Shown here one piece after another: positions 50,099-62,122 of a stretch of 64,000 nt of DNA. The notes under the pieces are model-generated. The model searched no databases and was not told the DNA's origin. It worked only from the letters and a program-made list of their open reading frames with translations. Made by a program: the position numbers and the translations under genes. This DNA comes from Arachis hypogaea (lineage: Eukaryota > Streptophyta > Magnoliopsida > Fabales > Fabaceae), in contig NC_092043.1 of assembly GCF_003086295.3 (NCBI RefSeq), forward strand, positions 46,218,884-46,282,883, read 5' to 3'. The number at the start of each line of letters is the position of its first letter. Position 1 is the stretch's first letter.

Positions 50099-50192
50099 GC
50101 TGCTTCGTTCGACTCTCGCGGGAGCGCTAATGAATGACGGAGTGACTGTTCTTGTCTTGAAGTAGTAAGTAGTAACAAGAAGTAAATGACAA

Positions 50193-50194
<2 letters not shown>

Positions 50195-50268
<74 letters not shown>
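50195..50268. repeat. (TTA)n microsatellite upstream of the CCDC93-like gene
   Basis: About 74 bp of pure TTA/ATT repeats beginning about 97 bp upstream of the start codon, so in the promoter or leader of the gene. Confidence 0.95.
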
Positions 50269-50552
50269 TTACTAATGTATGTGCTCCTCAAAATTTTCAA
50301 ATAAAATTTTTTTATAAAAAAAATATAAAATTTATTTTTTTAATTATTTTATTAGTTCCATCTAATTTTAACAAAAATAAATGTCATGAGAGTGAGGAAA
50401 AAATAAAAAAGAATTCTAAACTATAATAATGAGGTATAGGAGAAGTAAAAATAAAAGATCTAAAAGTAATTCCATTAAAAACAAAAGAATTAAAAAGTAA
50501 TTCAATTAAATAAGTAGAACAAATTGTGTCAAATACCTACTTACGCTAAAGA

Positions 50553-50704
50553 ATAATGTTACATGTTAAAATCTTTTTGTTAACTAAGTCCAATCAAGTT
50601 GGTCTAACATAATAAAAATCAATTATAATTAATATTATTCTAAGTTTTATTATTTAACTTGGTTAAACTTTATTCATAAAAAAGTTTAGATGTGTAGCAT
50701 TACT
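50553..50704. mobile_element. Small MITE (family of 2870-3032)
   Basis: AATGTTACATGTTAAAATCT at left is an imperfect inverse of AGTTTAGATGTGTAGCATT at right, with GTCCAATCAAGTTGGTCTAA against AACTTGGTTAAAC inside. About 152 bp. Confidence 0.55.
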
Positions 50705-51000
50705 CTATTAAAAAGTTAGAAGATTAATAATGCATTAGAACACTACCTTCAGCTTTGTTTTAATATATTATAAATAGATAAATAGATGATAGTGAATTTT
50801 ATCGGAATAAATTGCATTACAAATTTAATATTTTTACTCATCATATAATACTTGTAGAATGATTAAGAACAAAATTAAAAAATAAATTAAATAATTATCT
50901 GTCATTAAAAAATTAAAATTATTAAAAAAAATTAAATTTTAATTAATTAAATATTAAAAAAATGTAATATACTAGAGACAAAATTGAGTAATTTATACTT

Positions 51001-51005
<5 letters not shown>

Positions 51006-51044
<39 letters not shown>
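51006..51044. repeat. (TA)n microsatellite
   Basis: About 39 bp of alternating TA between the two minus-strand genes. Confidence 0.9.
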
Positions 51045-51046
<2 letters not shown>

Positions 51047-51174
51047 TATTTTTTTTTCTAAAATTTATATATTAGTCATTCTATAAATATGAATAAAAAT
51101 TTTAAATTCATAATACAATTCATTCTATTAAAATTCACTATCATATTATTTGATATGAAATTTTTTCTAAGAAT

Positions 51175-51365
51175 AATATATTATTTTTGTTCTCAATATT
51201 TTTATCCTATTTAAGTTCTTAATATTTTAAAATCATGTTAATTTTGTCTCACCGACAATTTTATTAACGGATCACTAACAACGAAAACAACATTAAAATC
51301 ATTTTAAAATGTCAAAAACTTAAATAGAACGAAGACAACTTTAGAACTTATCCTAAACATTTAAT
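51175..51365. mobile_element. Possible fold-back MITE
   Basis: TTGTTCTCAATATTTTTATC and CTATTTAAGTTCTTAATATT are mirrored by AAAACTTAAATAGAACGAAG at about 51315. Weak, no target duplication visible. It lies in the spacer between LEUNIG and the CCDC93-like gene. Confidence 0.4.
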
Positions 51366-51689
51366 TTTTTACGCTTTATAATATCATTCTACACATTTTT
51401 TATTATATATTTATATAAATTTATAAAATAAAAAAATTAATTTATTAAAATAAAAGTGACAATATCCATTTTTAATACTAAAATAGAACATTTTAAAAAC
51501 TTCTACTAATAATATTTTAATATATACTTTTAAAATATATGTTAATTAAATTCTACTAATATTTAGATTAAATCCTAATTCAAAACGTTCTATTTTTGTC
51601 TCATACATTTTGTTTCGCTCTATTTTAATTAATTTTTTTCCCTTCCAAAAATACCAGTAGGAAAATAAAAAATTGATAGTTTTATACCC

Positions 51690-51954
51690 CAAGGAAATGA
51701 ACTGTATGAGGCTTCAACAAAATTTTCTTAATTTCCTAGCTGCATTGACACTATCACACTAACATTAGGAAAATAAAAAGGAAGGCAAAAGGTACAGAAG
51801 AAAACAACTAGTCCATGTTACAATAGTACAAGTCTCCAAAGGAAAAGATACAACAGGGAAGACAAACAATATTACAAAGGTTAGTTTTGCTAAAAGTACA
51901 AAGACAAATAAACTAAAACGTGTAAACCTACTGTGTTGCCTGTATTGTTACAGG
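51690..51954 (-). other. Probable 3' untranslated region of the LEUNIG gene
   Basis: Directly after the LEUNIG stop codon the sequence has balanced composition, unlike the AT-rich spacer beyond. It contains AATAAA-like words on the minus strand. Extent is inferred. Confidence 0.4.
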
Positions 51955-54900
51955 TCACTTCCAGAGCTTGATGAACTTGTCATGACTCGCCGAAGCAACC
52001 AAACCATTTACAGTCGAACCGGCGAGGGAGGCGATCAGACCTTCGTGAGCTGTCAGAGTCATCGTCTTGTTCTCCGTCATGTTCCACAGCTCCAATGACT
52101 GCAGTCAAAGTTCATAAAGTGTAAGAACTCGAAACTACATCGGTTGTTTGCTTTTGCATTTTCATTTTCTGTTTCCATTTTCAGTATTTTCTATTTTCAG
52201 AATTTTGATTGAAGAAAAAAGAAGAAATAGTGAAAACGATAAAATTCTGTTGTCTGTTTTCTCTTTTTCATTCACAAAATTGTGAAAATAAAAAATACTG
52301 AAAATAAAAATAGAAAATGAAAACACAAAACCAAACACACCCTAAATTTTTAAGTACAGAATTTGCTTAACTTTGCTTAACTTTTTCCCAAAATTACCCT
52401 TTTATTAAAGGGTAATTATGTCAATAAAATACATCACGAGAGGATAGTTTTGGAAGAAAAGTTAGATGGCAGCTTTATTTTTGGCACCATTTGATAACTT
52501 CAGGGACTTGAATTGCAAATTTTGGAAGTTTAGGAGGGCAATGGTTTAGATTTTTCAATCATCAGTGCAACCTTTCTTACCAAGCATGATTTTCGACCAA
52601 ACATCGGCTTTGTTAATTGTGTATGGAAAGATCACCACAGCTAAATTCACCACTATCAAAGGGAAAGAAATTGGACAAGGACATATATAAGGAAAGTAGA
52701 CTTGCCTGGTAACAGCCAATGACGAGCAACGACGGATAAGACGGGTGGAAGACACATGATTGAAACTTACTGCCATTACTGCTAAGATCATGAACACATT
52801 CCCCTTCACTCCCGGTTCCTAGAGTCCAAACCCGGACCGAGTCCTCACTCACAGATGCCAGCAACTCCCCGGAAGGGTCCCAACACACGGAATGTATCGG
52901 CTTCGTATGGCCCTACAATCACAGCACAACATGCCAACAAAGAAACGTTAGTCCCAATATTTGTTTCCCAACTAGAAACAACTATAGACTTCAAAAAATT
53001 CTTCTGCTATTTCCAAGGCTTGAACCCAAAACTTGTTAGTTAAGTTAGAAACAACAACTAATTCTATTATTATTACTTTTACAATACACTAGTAATACTA
53101 ATTATAATAAACATGAAATCGAACCTTTAATGAATATCGGCATCCTTGTGTCTCCACATCAAGTATAGAAACAACATTCTCTGCAGCTGCAGCCAGGTAC
53201 CTCCCTAGACGTGGTTGAAATCTCATCTGGGCGGTGCCACCCTGATCAATCGACGAGAGAATTGCCAGTTAACACATTAAAGTGAATACATCATCACTTT
53301 AATAAACAACAAAACTAAACAGTGATTAAAAAGAAAAGTAAATAAAGGTAGCCTACTGCTACATGCTTCATAGGAAAAAAAAAAGGATAACTGAGGACTA
53401 GGATTCTACCTTGAAGACTCTTGCACAACTTCCATTATTTATGCTCCAATATCGTATCTCGCCGTCACCATCACAAGAGCAGATAAGATCCTCTTTATTT
53501 GGATGGAAATCTAGGGACATTACAGATGCTGAATGTCCTGTAAAGGTGCGAAGCGAATAACCAGGCTGCATGGTAATTTTATTTATACATTCAGTTAAAA
53601 CAGAATACCAACTAGGTAAAAACACAATTGAGTCGAATCCAGAAAAAAACAAAGAAACAGACAATCTACACAGAATGACTGGATCATATTTTTCCAAACC
53701 ATATATAAATAAAAACCTTAGATAATGTCCAGCAAATAGAAAATTATCCATATAATATCATTGACCTCTAATTAATTAAAATTCAAGGTAGAATGCAAGC
53801 TCCATGTATATATATAGTAAAGCATATCTAGGAACTCCTATATCAAGAAACAAAGCTGAAAAACATAACCATATCTTGAAGCATAATATATTTAAAATGT
53901 AAAGCTCCAAAAGCTAAGAGTTGTTTCAAATTTATTCTCCTCGCTTATAATTTATACTTGCAAATAAAAGAAACATAATGATAAGTTTTATCATCTCAGT
54001 TTGTCAGTACTTAGTTAGCAATTTATCTTTGTGATAAAAAAAACTCCAAACCCTTTTTAATCTTCAGAAACAACTTTTGACAACATTTTGGTGTGCAACA
54101 TTTTTCAGCACAGAAAATAATTAAACCCTTCAGAATCCATAGAAACAATTTCGCACAAAATGGCATATCATTAGAGTCAAAAGAGAAAGAATCAACTAAC
54201 ATTATCAATGTCCCAAACCCTGACAGTTTTGTCAAATGAAGATGTTGCTAAACGAGGCATGCTTGGACTAAAACGAACATCAGTGATCATAGACGAATGC
54301 TCTTCAAGAACGGCCTTCTGCTTCAAGGTATCCGTGTGCCATAAAACAGCCTGCACAGAAAAATAATTGGGAGGAAAGTGTTAAATTTTTCCATGTCTAA
54401 ACAGTGTAAACTAAACATAGTTCACGATTTTGTTTTCCAACTTCCTTTTTAGCAGAAAAAATTAACAAGCTGGCAACTAATCTAACATGTTGGTTAACAG
54501 AGAGAATAATGATTTACAACTAACCTTCTTGTCGTGCCCACCGCTTGCAAGTAATTTCCCATCAGATGAAAAATGACAACATACAACTTTGCTTGTGCTA
54601 GCACGTACAGAATTTACATCAGAAAACGTGAAGCCTGAAAATTAAATGAATTTCTTGAACTTAGCTTCTAAAATTTGAGTCAGAACCTCTTAAGAAGTCA
54701 AGGAATTGAAGAGCAATATTGCAGATCTACATATAAGATAAGGTGCACTGGTTATTAAGTTATCCTTAATTGATGTGCAGATTGGTAATCTTGTACATCA
54801 TAATTTATCATTAACTTAATGAATTATTTATTAAAATAAAAGAATGGAAACTTTTGCAACAGTGTAATAGAAAATTAGACTTTAGACTTTGACTGACACG

Positions 54901-57655
54901 TGATAAATTCTCTTGAAAGGATGATATTCTCCTATGAACAATTAAAACTGGTGTTTACTGCACCTTTGCTTACATCCATACAACGACCGACCGTATCTCT
55001 AGGATCCGTATCATCATGGGATAAAAAAGACTCAACATTTTCATCAAGAGATCCGTCCTCCACAAAGCGATCCACATCAGCCTACAATTCAAGATTATTA
55101 TCATCGTGCGGCCAAAATGGAAAGCTAATGAGTCATAATGCAAGGAACTTTTCATTCCTTCCATCAGTTACATTGCAAAGAAGAGCCACTCACCAATTGG
55201 TTTGAAGGTGATGTAAGAGTCCCGGTGCCGTCAGTGCTGAACATCATTAATGGCTTTGAAGAAGTAGTACCAGTCATAGATGGCATAGATATCACATCTC
55301 CGGGTGTATGAGTCGAGGGAGTCGAGGGTGCCGAACTTGGTGATGGACCTGTTGTATTAGCAGTTCCTGTACTATTGGCAGGACCTGAAGAAGATACAGG
55401 CTGCTTTCTCTTTCTCCCAATCTGGTTTTTCGAGGCCTTAGAGGCATTCACAAAATCATGTTAGGAACCAATTTCATTCATAATAAAACAGAGAGTCCGC
55501 CAACTTCATGGGCAATTTAAAAGCATGTAACTAACAACAGTTTTAGGCAACAATCTAGCATTGCTTGGATACGCATGCATATTGGCAACTATAAAAGGAC
55601 TGACCTGATCATTTCCCCTAAATGAGTTCGACATGCTACCATCTGCAGTAACACTGCCACCACCTCCCCCTACTTTATCTTGCTGATGCATGTTATGGCT
55701 TGAAGTCTGAGATTGCTGATTTGAGAGAGCATGCTGTTGAAGTTGCTGCAGCTGTGAATTGCTGTTTGGCTGTTGCTGATGTTGCTGCTGCATTTGAGCC
55801 AATTTCAACTGTGCACAGAAAAACTCAGAATACTCGAATCACACAGCTTAAGGTAAATCTAAGAAATGATAAACTTTAACAGTTTAACAAATTAGGTAAG
55901 AACTACATTAAAAGTGGAAAGATAGTTTAGAGAACTAGAACCTTCATTAGCATATCTGTATCTCCACGAGGAAAAGGAGGGCCGCCACCTTGAAGTGGAG
56001 ATCCAACATTTGGCACTACATCAACAGGATTTGAAAGACCATCCTTGTTTAGGCTCATACTCCTATTGTTCAACAGCATTCTGAGTCTTCTATTGTCATC
56101 ACTGGCAGATGGAGATGCCAAGCCTTGCTGCGCAAGCATTATCTGTTGCTGATGCTGTGGTGTCAACATTTGAAGTTGATGAAACGGCTGAGGAGCCTGC
56201 ATGAAAGGCTTTTGTTGCTGGAGTAGACCAGAGCGGAGTTGCTCCAAACCCTGATTAAGGAAATGATTGGAAAACTTTACAAATTAGTTACTCAACAATT
56301 AATGGTTGCAAGAGAATTCATAGAAGTGGCCAGCATTTTATGCAGATGATAGAGTTTAGCTGTGAATGGTTAATAGACACAAAAAGAAGAGGGCAACTTT
56401 AATAATGATGGTATCAGGTTTGGGTAGTAACCATAGATTTATACCCTATAAGTGTTGATATAAGGTTAGGTGGGTACATTATCTCATGTTTGGCAAATAA
56501 TACTACAGCACACCACAATTCTGAAGGTTGCATGATATGATATCATATTAAAGGGAGAAAAACAATATCCACAAGAAGAAGTAACATTCAGCAAAACAAT
56601 AATAACAATAAAATAAATACAAAAAGATTACTCACTGTGAGTGGCCATCCCTTCAAAGTCAAATTGTTACTACCTTGATTTGGTCCTGAGAGAAGAAAAT
56701 ATTTACATAATTTTTTTGTGCAAGGATAGTGAAAAAGACTGAATGCATGATTGGATGGACTAGATGGAAATCACATCAACTAGAGAATGGAAGAATACCA
56801 GGAATTCCCATCAATGATCCTTCAGCACCCGCAGCTCTAGGGTTCAGTACAGGATTAATCTCACTCTTTATATCCTGATTTCAAGTAGTTAGTCAGGGAA
56901 AAACAGCTAAGGAAAAAGTAGTAATAATAATAACAAGTAATGAGATCACTCAATGAACAAAGACATACTGGAGTAGACCCTGCTAATTGCTGACTACGAG
57001 CTTGAACTTGTGGAGGCATGCCAGCCGCAGTAGCACCATGCAAAACTTGCCTGCAATCGAGCAATTTAGCACCAACAAAGTCAACACTTGTAGCTATACA
57101 AAATGCGAGATACCAAGAGACTTAAACACCAAATAACTCTCCATAATGAGCACAGGACTGACTTTAAATAAGCAATAAAATCATAGTTTATAAACAAAAA
57201 TAATAACATTAATAATCACCCTGAAGGCTGGCCAGTAGCAGCAGCTGACTTCAAAATTGAGGCATGATTAGGATCCAAAATTTGACCCATGTTCTCGCCA
57301 CCGAATCTTTGCTGTACAAAATACCAAAAGAAAGAAATGAATATATGGCTCATAAGTTTATAGAACAGCAGATGCATCATCCTATAGTTAGATTTTGAGA
57401 ACATCAACTACCTTCATTGCTGCTTCATCCAAAGAATCTCTCTTTAGCCTCTCCTCATACATCTTTGTTGCTAGTGCATTGGCAGTTCCCGGGTTCCCAA
57501 CTAACCCATTCGTATTGCCGTTTATGAGATTAGCCCTGTCCCTACCTTGCTGTTGTTGTGGCGGTGGTTGCTGCTGCTGCTGCGGTTGTGGTTGTGGGGG
57601 CTGCTGTTGTTGTGGTTGTTGCGGCTGCTGCTGCTGTTGTTGTTGTTGTTGTTGC

Positions 57656-57693
<38 letters not shown>

Positions 57694-58717
57694 GACATGC
57701 CGCTGCAATAGGAGCTGCTGCATCTGCATGTGTTGCTGCTGCTGCTGCTGTTGTTGATGCTGCGACTGCTGCGGTTGCGGCTGCTGTGGTTGCTGCTGCT
57801 GTTGCTCCCTGGCCTTCATTAGTTGTGTCTGAAAATGGAGTTCCATAAAGTGTAACTTCAACTGATCCCTCAAATTTATCATCTAAACTAGTTATAGATA
57901 CCTAAACTAGTTTCCCAAAGTGAAGTTTCGCTTAGGTTCTTATTACTTGAATAAAAACAATATAACCTATAGTGTTTATAGTTTAATAAAGCAGTCTTAT
58001 GTTTACTCTTCTACCTGTTTAGCAGCAACTAAGTAGCTACCACTCACAAACTTGAGACCCGAAAATTGACCGTGCAACATTGGAGAAAGATGTGTAGATA
58101 AAGGGAATGTAAGTACTCATCACATGGAGAAATAACCTTAAGCAAGCCAAGCAAGTGAATTTGTTAGAGGTTAACCCACCTCATAGCTCAAAAGGAGCAT
58201 GAGTACCCTATGAATCAACTTCTAAAATTTTTTCGGCTCACAAGGTTTGTGCTAAATCAGCATTCAAGGTTGCATTCTCACCAAGTCTACATCCCAGAAT
58301 ACTGTTTTCTTACGAAGTTTGATGGCGACAAAAACCACTCATAATTGCATTACACGTTCAGTACAATGAAACTCACAGGCTCAAACAAGACCTTATAAAT
58401 GTTGAATCATACTGCTGGTCACAACCTAAAAGTAAAGATTAAACATTCTTAAGAATATTATTTAGCAGGAGTTTATTCTAAAGAAATATCCTAATTATAA
58501 GGTTATAAGCTAAAGAGAAAACAAAAAGCATGGAACAGCTAACCAAATCAATTAGTTAAGAGACGAAAGTGAGTTAGCTAGAGAGAATAAAAAGTTATAC
58601 TAAATGGCATATATAAAATTCATGAAAAATCGAAGGAAATAAACTCTTCAACTGTCAAACACACTCAGTCCAAAATGTGAATGACCAACATTAATGCTTA
58701 TTTGTTGGTGAATTTCA

Positions 58718-58751
<34 letters not shown>

Positions 58752-59725
58752 CCCACTCATACTTAGCTAGAGTATTGATAATAAGATCCAAAAACGTCTC
58801 CCTAAACATGCTCCCAACTACTACAATGAAGTAAACTAATTCTAATGTCTTGAAATCTTTTTAAAATTCAATCCAGATGAATCATTTCTCCATTCCATGA
58901 CATGAAAACAGGGCCAAATTTTTCAAAAACCAACCTCAATATAAGAGGCTGCAACCTCCGAGTGCTTCTCATTAGTCCTCGCAATAAAAATGTCCCAGAA
59001 AACCGACCACCACTCGAACAGAAAACCTCCCGGGGCATCAATAGCTGCAGTCCCATATTGCCATCCAAAAACAGAAAAAATAAAAAATAAATAAATAAAT
59101 CAATGAAATGGACAAAAATAAAACACTAGGACAAAAAAAATGCCAAAGTAAAATCCAGCTTCTTCCTTTGAAAAGTTTCGGAATTTTTTAAGGTAACTCA
59201 CCAACAGGGTCAGAGGAAACTTTCCCCTCAGCTTGAAAAGCCTGAGCAGAAGCCTTCAAATCCCTCTTTACCAGGTAATCATGGATATACACATCTAACC
59301 TGAAAATCTCACAGTGCAATAACATGGTTTCTTGCATCACCCTCCAAGTGAAATATGAGAAATAAAGTTTGCAACTTTATATTTGACCAAAATCACATAA
59401 CAATAACAGATACCAGAACCTACTAATGAACAAATACACCATAATCAAAGTTAAGCACCCTCCTAAAAAGTTTACAAATTTTCCATGCAAACCCCTCAAA
59501 CTTGCATAGAACTACAAGATACAAGATACCCAAATGAAAATTTCCTTTACTTTGTGACAAACAAAGTACTAAACAAGTACTATAAAATAAGACCACAAAT
59601 CAAAGTACCAAGAAGCTAAATTAGCCAAGAATTAAGCTTGGAAAAAGACCTATGGTGCAAAAGATTATGAAAGATAATAATATTGGAACTTACATCTTAT
59701 CAGCTTCCCAGTTAGTTTGAGACAT
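51955..59725 (-). CDS. LUG: Transcriptional corepressor LEUNIG
   Basis: Eighteen coding exons: 59725-59694, 59299-59202, 59044-58935, 57828-57412, 57311-57220, 57050-56969, 56874-56799, 56685-56636, 56250-55942, 55808-55605, 55436-55194, 55081-54964, 54634-54525, 54350-54201, 53565-53410, 53241-53125, 52912-52706, 52098-51955 (2715 nt, 904 aa). The LUFS/LisH region opens [20 protein letters not shown] and runs to about residue 80. A Q-rich region follows (about 85-190), then a P/S/G-rich linker with [16 protein letters not shown], and seven WD40 repeats from about 612 to the end ([32 protein letters not shown]). The known LEUNIG binds SEUSS through LUFS and recruits repression machinery in flower and leaf development; the same nuclear role is inferred. 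Length fits LEUNIG (about 930 aa). Intron 17 has a GC donor; the other introns are GT-AG. Confidence 0.97.
52141..52342. mobile_element. Tourist-like MITE in the last LEUNIG intron
   Basis: GGTTGTTTGCTTTTGCATTT at left mirrors the inverse of GGGTGTGTTTGGTTTTGTGT at right, and both continue TTCATTTTCTxTTTxxATTTTCAGTATTTT. About 200 bp, inside intron 17 close to the acceptor. No clear TWA duplication on the left side. Confidence 0.6.
57625..57693 (-). repeat. CAG/CAA tract coding 23 glutamines in LEUNIG
   Basis: Sixty-nine bases of CTG/TTG on the plus strand encode an uninterrupted run of 23 Gln on the minus strand. It is interrupted at DNA level by CAA codons, which would slow slippage. Further shorter Q and QP runs flank it (57550-57810). 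Confidence 0.9.
58717..58749. repeat. (CT)n microsatellite in LEUNIG intron 3
   Basis: An approximately 30-bp CT run inside the 1.1-kb third intron (57829-58934). Confidence 0.9.
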
Positions 59726-60020
59726 GATGGTAGTTGCTGAACCCAAAAGGTTACTACCCAATGGATATGAAGGGTACCAAAAGGAATGAACTTTTTGTGT
59801 GTGTTTGATTTCAAAGATGTTAAAGCTTTGAATTTTGTAGCTGAAGCTGCCAAAGAAGCATTGAAGAAGAGAATGGAAGAAATAGAAGTGGAAATGGGTA
59901 GAGAAGTGAATGAAGCAAAAGAGAAGAGTAGAAGGAGGAGAACGAAAACAAGAAAGAAAGAAAGAAAGAAGGGGGAAGAAGAAGATCCAACGGATGAACA
60001 GAAGCAACGCCTCTAGATTT
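59726..60020 (-). promoter_or_regulatory. Probable LEUNIG 5' leader and proximal promoter
   Basis: On the minus strand this is a CT-rich tract (CTTTCTTTCTTTCTTGTTTT at about 59950-59970) leading to the start codon, typical of plant 5' leaders. Its purine-rich complement opens a spurious plus-strand frame (59786-60016). Confidence 0.45.
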
Positions 60021-60024
60021 TAGC

Positions 60025-60025
60025 A

Positions 60026-60064
<39 letters not shown>
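60025..60064. repeat. (TAA)n microsatellite upstream of LEUNIG
   Basis: Pure TAA run, about 300 bp upstream of the LEUNIG start codon. Confidence 0.95.
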
Positions 60065-60229
60065 GTTCTTTAGTTTCATAATTAATATTTTTGGATATAA
60101 ATTTAGGAGTTAAATAAAAATTAAGAGAAAATTAAAACATGAATGGGGAAAAAAGAAAAATTTAAAAAGTATATTCCTTTTTATGTAAAGTATTAGAGAT
60201 ATAGAGAAATATTTCATTAGATGAAAGCT

Positions 60230-60230
<1 letters not shown>

Positions 60231-60307
<77 letters not shown>
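60231..60307. repeat. Long (TAA)n microsatellite upstream of LEUNIG
   Basis: About 77 bp of pure TAA, about 25 units, roughly 510 bp upstream of the LEUNIG start codon. Confidence 0.95.
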
Positions 60308-60309
60308 TC

Positions 60310-61785
60310 ATCAATATTCAAATATTTAAAATAAGGAAAATGACCAGAAAGTAGAAACATGAACCAACAACGCCACCCTCTTTGTCTACTAAAAATCTGA
60401 AATTTAGATTCCCCTCCCCCCAACATGCATAAATTATGTATCATGATAAGTTTGATTAATTTATTTTGAGTTATTATAAAGTTTCATAAGTCATTAAAAA
60501 TTGGGTTTTAAGTTTATTTGAAAATTTATTTTATTTTATTTAAATAAACCATTAATGTAAAAACAATTTATTTGTTTGATAAAAAAAATTGTTTGATCAT
60601 CAATCATTTTCAAATCGTACAAATAATATTTTATTCAAGATAATTATGTAACATTGTATTATTATGATAATAAAAATTATTCTATATATATTAAAAGTTA
60701 ATCTGGTAGTATATATTTTTTATCCTTAAAATTTATCAAAAAAACTCATAAATTTGATTTTATTTTAATTTTATCTTAAAAAAATTTTATTTATATTAAA
60801 TATATTTTTAATAGCTAAATTTTTAAAAAATTTAAAATTAATCCAACAATAATGCATGACGACTATCTTTGATTAAAATTATTATTGAACTTATCCTAAA
60901 TTTTTCAAAAAATTAACCGTTAAGAGTATATATGATACAAATCGAAAATTTTAAGGACAAAATTAAATAATCAATCATCAAAATAATTAAACATATCATT
61001 ATAAAAATCAAAGTTTATTTATAATATTTTAAGATTTTTTTTATAAAATCTAAATATATATTTTTACACACAATGACAAATTAATAATTAATTTTTTATT
61101 ATATACAGGTAATATAAAAAATCAACTTCTTATTGAATTGGTTAAACTCCTGTATTTTTTTTTTTTTTTAGTATCTACGATGTAAAATCTATGTACAATC
61201 TAAAATGTTGTTTCTTTGTTTTGTGGAAATAATATTAACTCAAATAAATATCTCTTTGATATTCATGATTTCTACTCACATAATAACGATCGTAAGTAAG
61301 AGAAAATTTGAGTTTATGTATTCAAAAAGCTATAGAACTATAAACTTATCTGAAACTTTAGGCCAATTTAATCGACCTAATTCATTCGTAAAGATTTAGA
61401 ATAGTGTAGGCGTGTAGCATTGGTTTTCAAATAACATGCACATTACTTAATTCTTTTATTCAACCGAAAAATAAAATTAGTATATGCATGAGAGCTTTTG
61501 TTATTATTATTTTATTGCAAATTGAACTTGTCTCTGACGGGATGCAGATTTCATCATAGCGGTTCTTACTCAAATTACTGATTCATCCCTTTTGTCCTTT
61601 CAAATTTTCAATCAACTTCTTAACAAAATGACTACAATACCCAGAAGTTGGTTTTAACTTTTAACAATAGCAAGTATGGTACACCCATTCTTTTGAGAGT
61701 ATGCCATGGGATTTATTTTATTTAAATAAAATAAATATATAAATTATGGAAATACAATTTATGCGGAATTTACAAAAATACGTAC
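60310..61785. other. Intergenic, no gene recognised
   Basis: AT-rich. Some inverted ATTTTAATTTTATC-type blocks at 60740-60960 suggest another eroded MITE, but the ends could not be fixed. Confidence 0.4.
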
Positions 61786-61792
61786 GTGTATA

Positions 61793-62012
61793 TATCTCGG
61801 ATGACGAGGAGTATAGTTAAAATTGAGCATATCTCGGTGTCTGAAATTCTGTACTGTGACCGGACGACGTCAAGACATATCTTCGGTGCACCTGAAACAT
61901 GTGTTACGAGAGAGATCAGAGACTGAACACCCGAAATACTAAAAACTCAGAAAGGGGTCTTAACATCCGAGATAAACGCAATTCCTTAATTCCCGCCTTA
62001 GCATCCGAGATA
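61793..62012. repeat. Iterated TATCTCGGATG motif, both orientations
   Basis: TATCTCGGATG at 61793-61803, TATCTCGGTGT at 61830-61840 and ATATCTTCGGTG near 61877 are followed by the inverse CATCCGAGATA at 61964-61974 and 62002-62012. Together they line the region just upstream of the PMD remnant and its TATA box. Confidence 0.7.
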
Positions 62013-62024
62013 TATTGAGCCGCC

Positions 62025-62031
62025 TATATAA
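62025..62031 (+). promoter_or_regulatory. TATA box of the PMD remnant
   Basis: TATATAA followed by GG, about 92 bp upstream of the ATG at 62123 and in GC-richer context than the surroundings. A well-placed plant core promoter; activity is unknown. Confidence 0.55.
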
Positions 62032-62122
62032 GGTCACAATAGTCGAGATTAATGTGAATTTGAATAGCTTTTAAGGATTTTATTAGTTTCTAAGAGCTTA
62101 AATTCGAGTTCCTTAAGTAAAT

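Noticed and set aside
57395..57848. Plus-strand open frames of poly-Cys and poly-Ala/Val
   Set aside because: Antisense shadow of the LEUNIG CAG/CAA tract.
59786..60016. Plus-strand 76-aa Lys/Arg/Glu-rich frame
   Set aside because: It is the complement of the CT-rich LEUNIG leader, with no homologous look and no gene context.
60229..60444. Poly-Leu frame on the minus strand
   Set aside because: Produced by the (TAA)n microsatellite.
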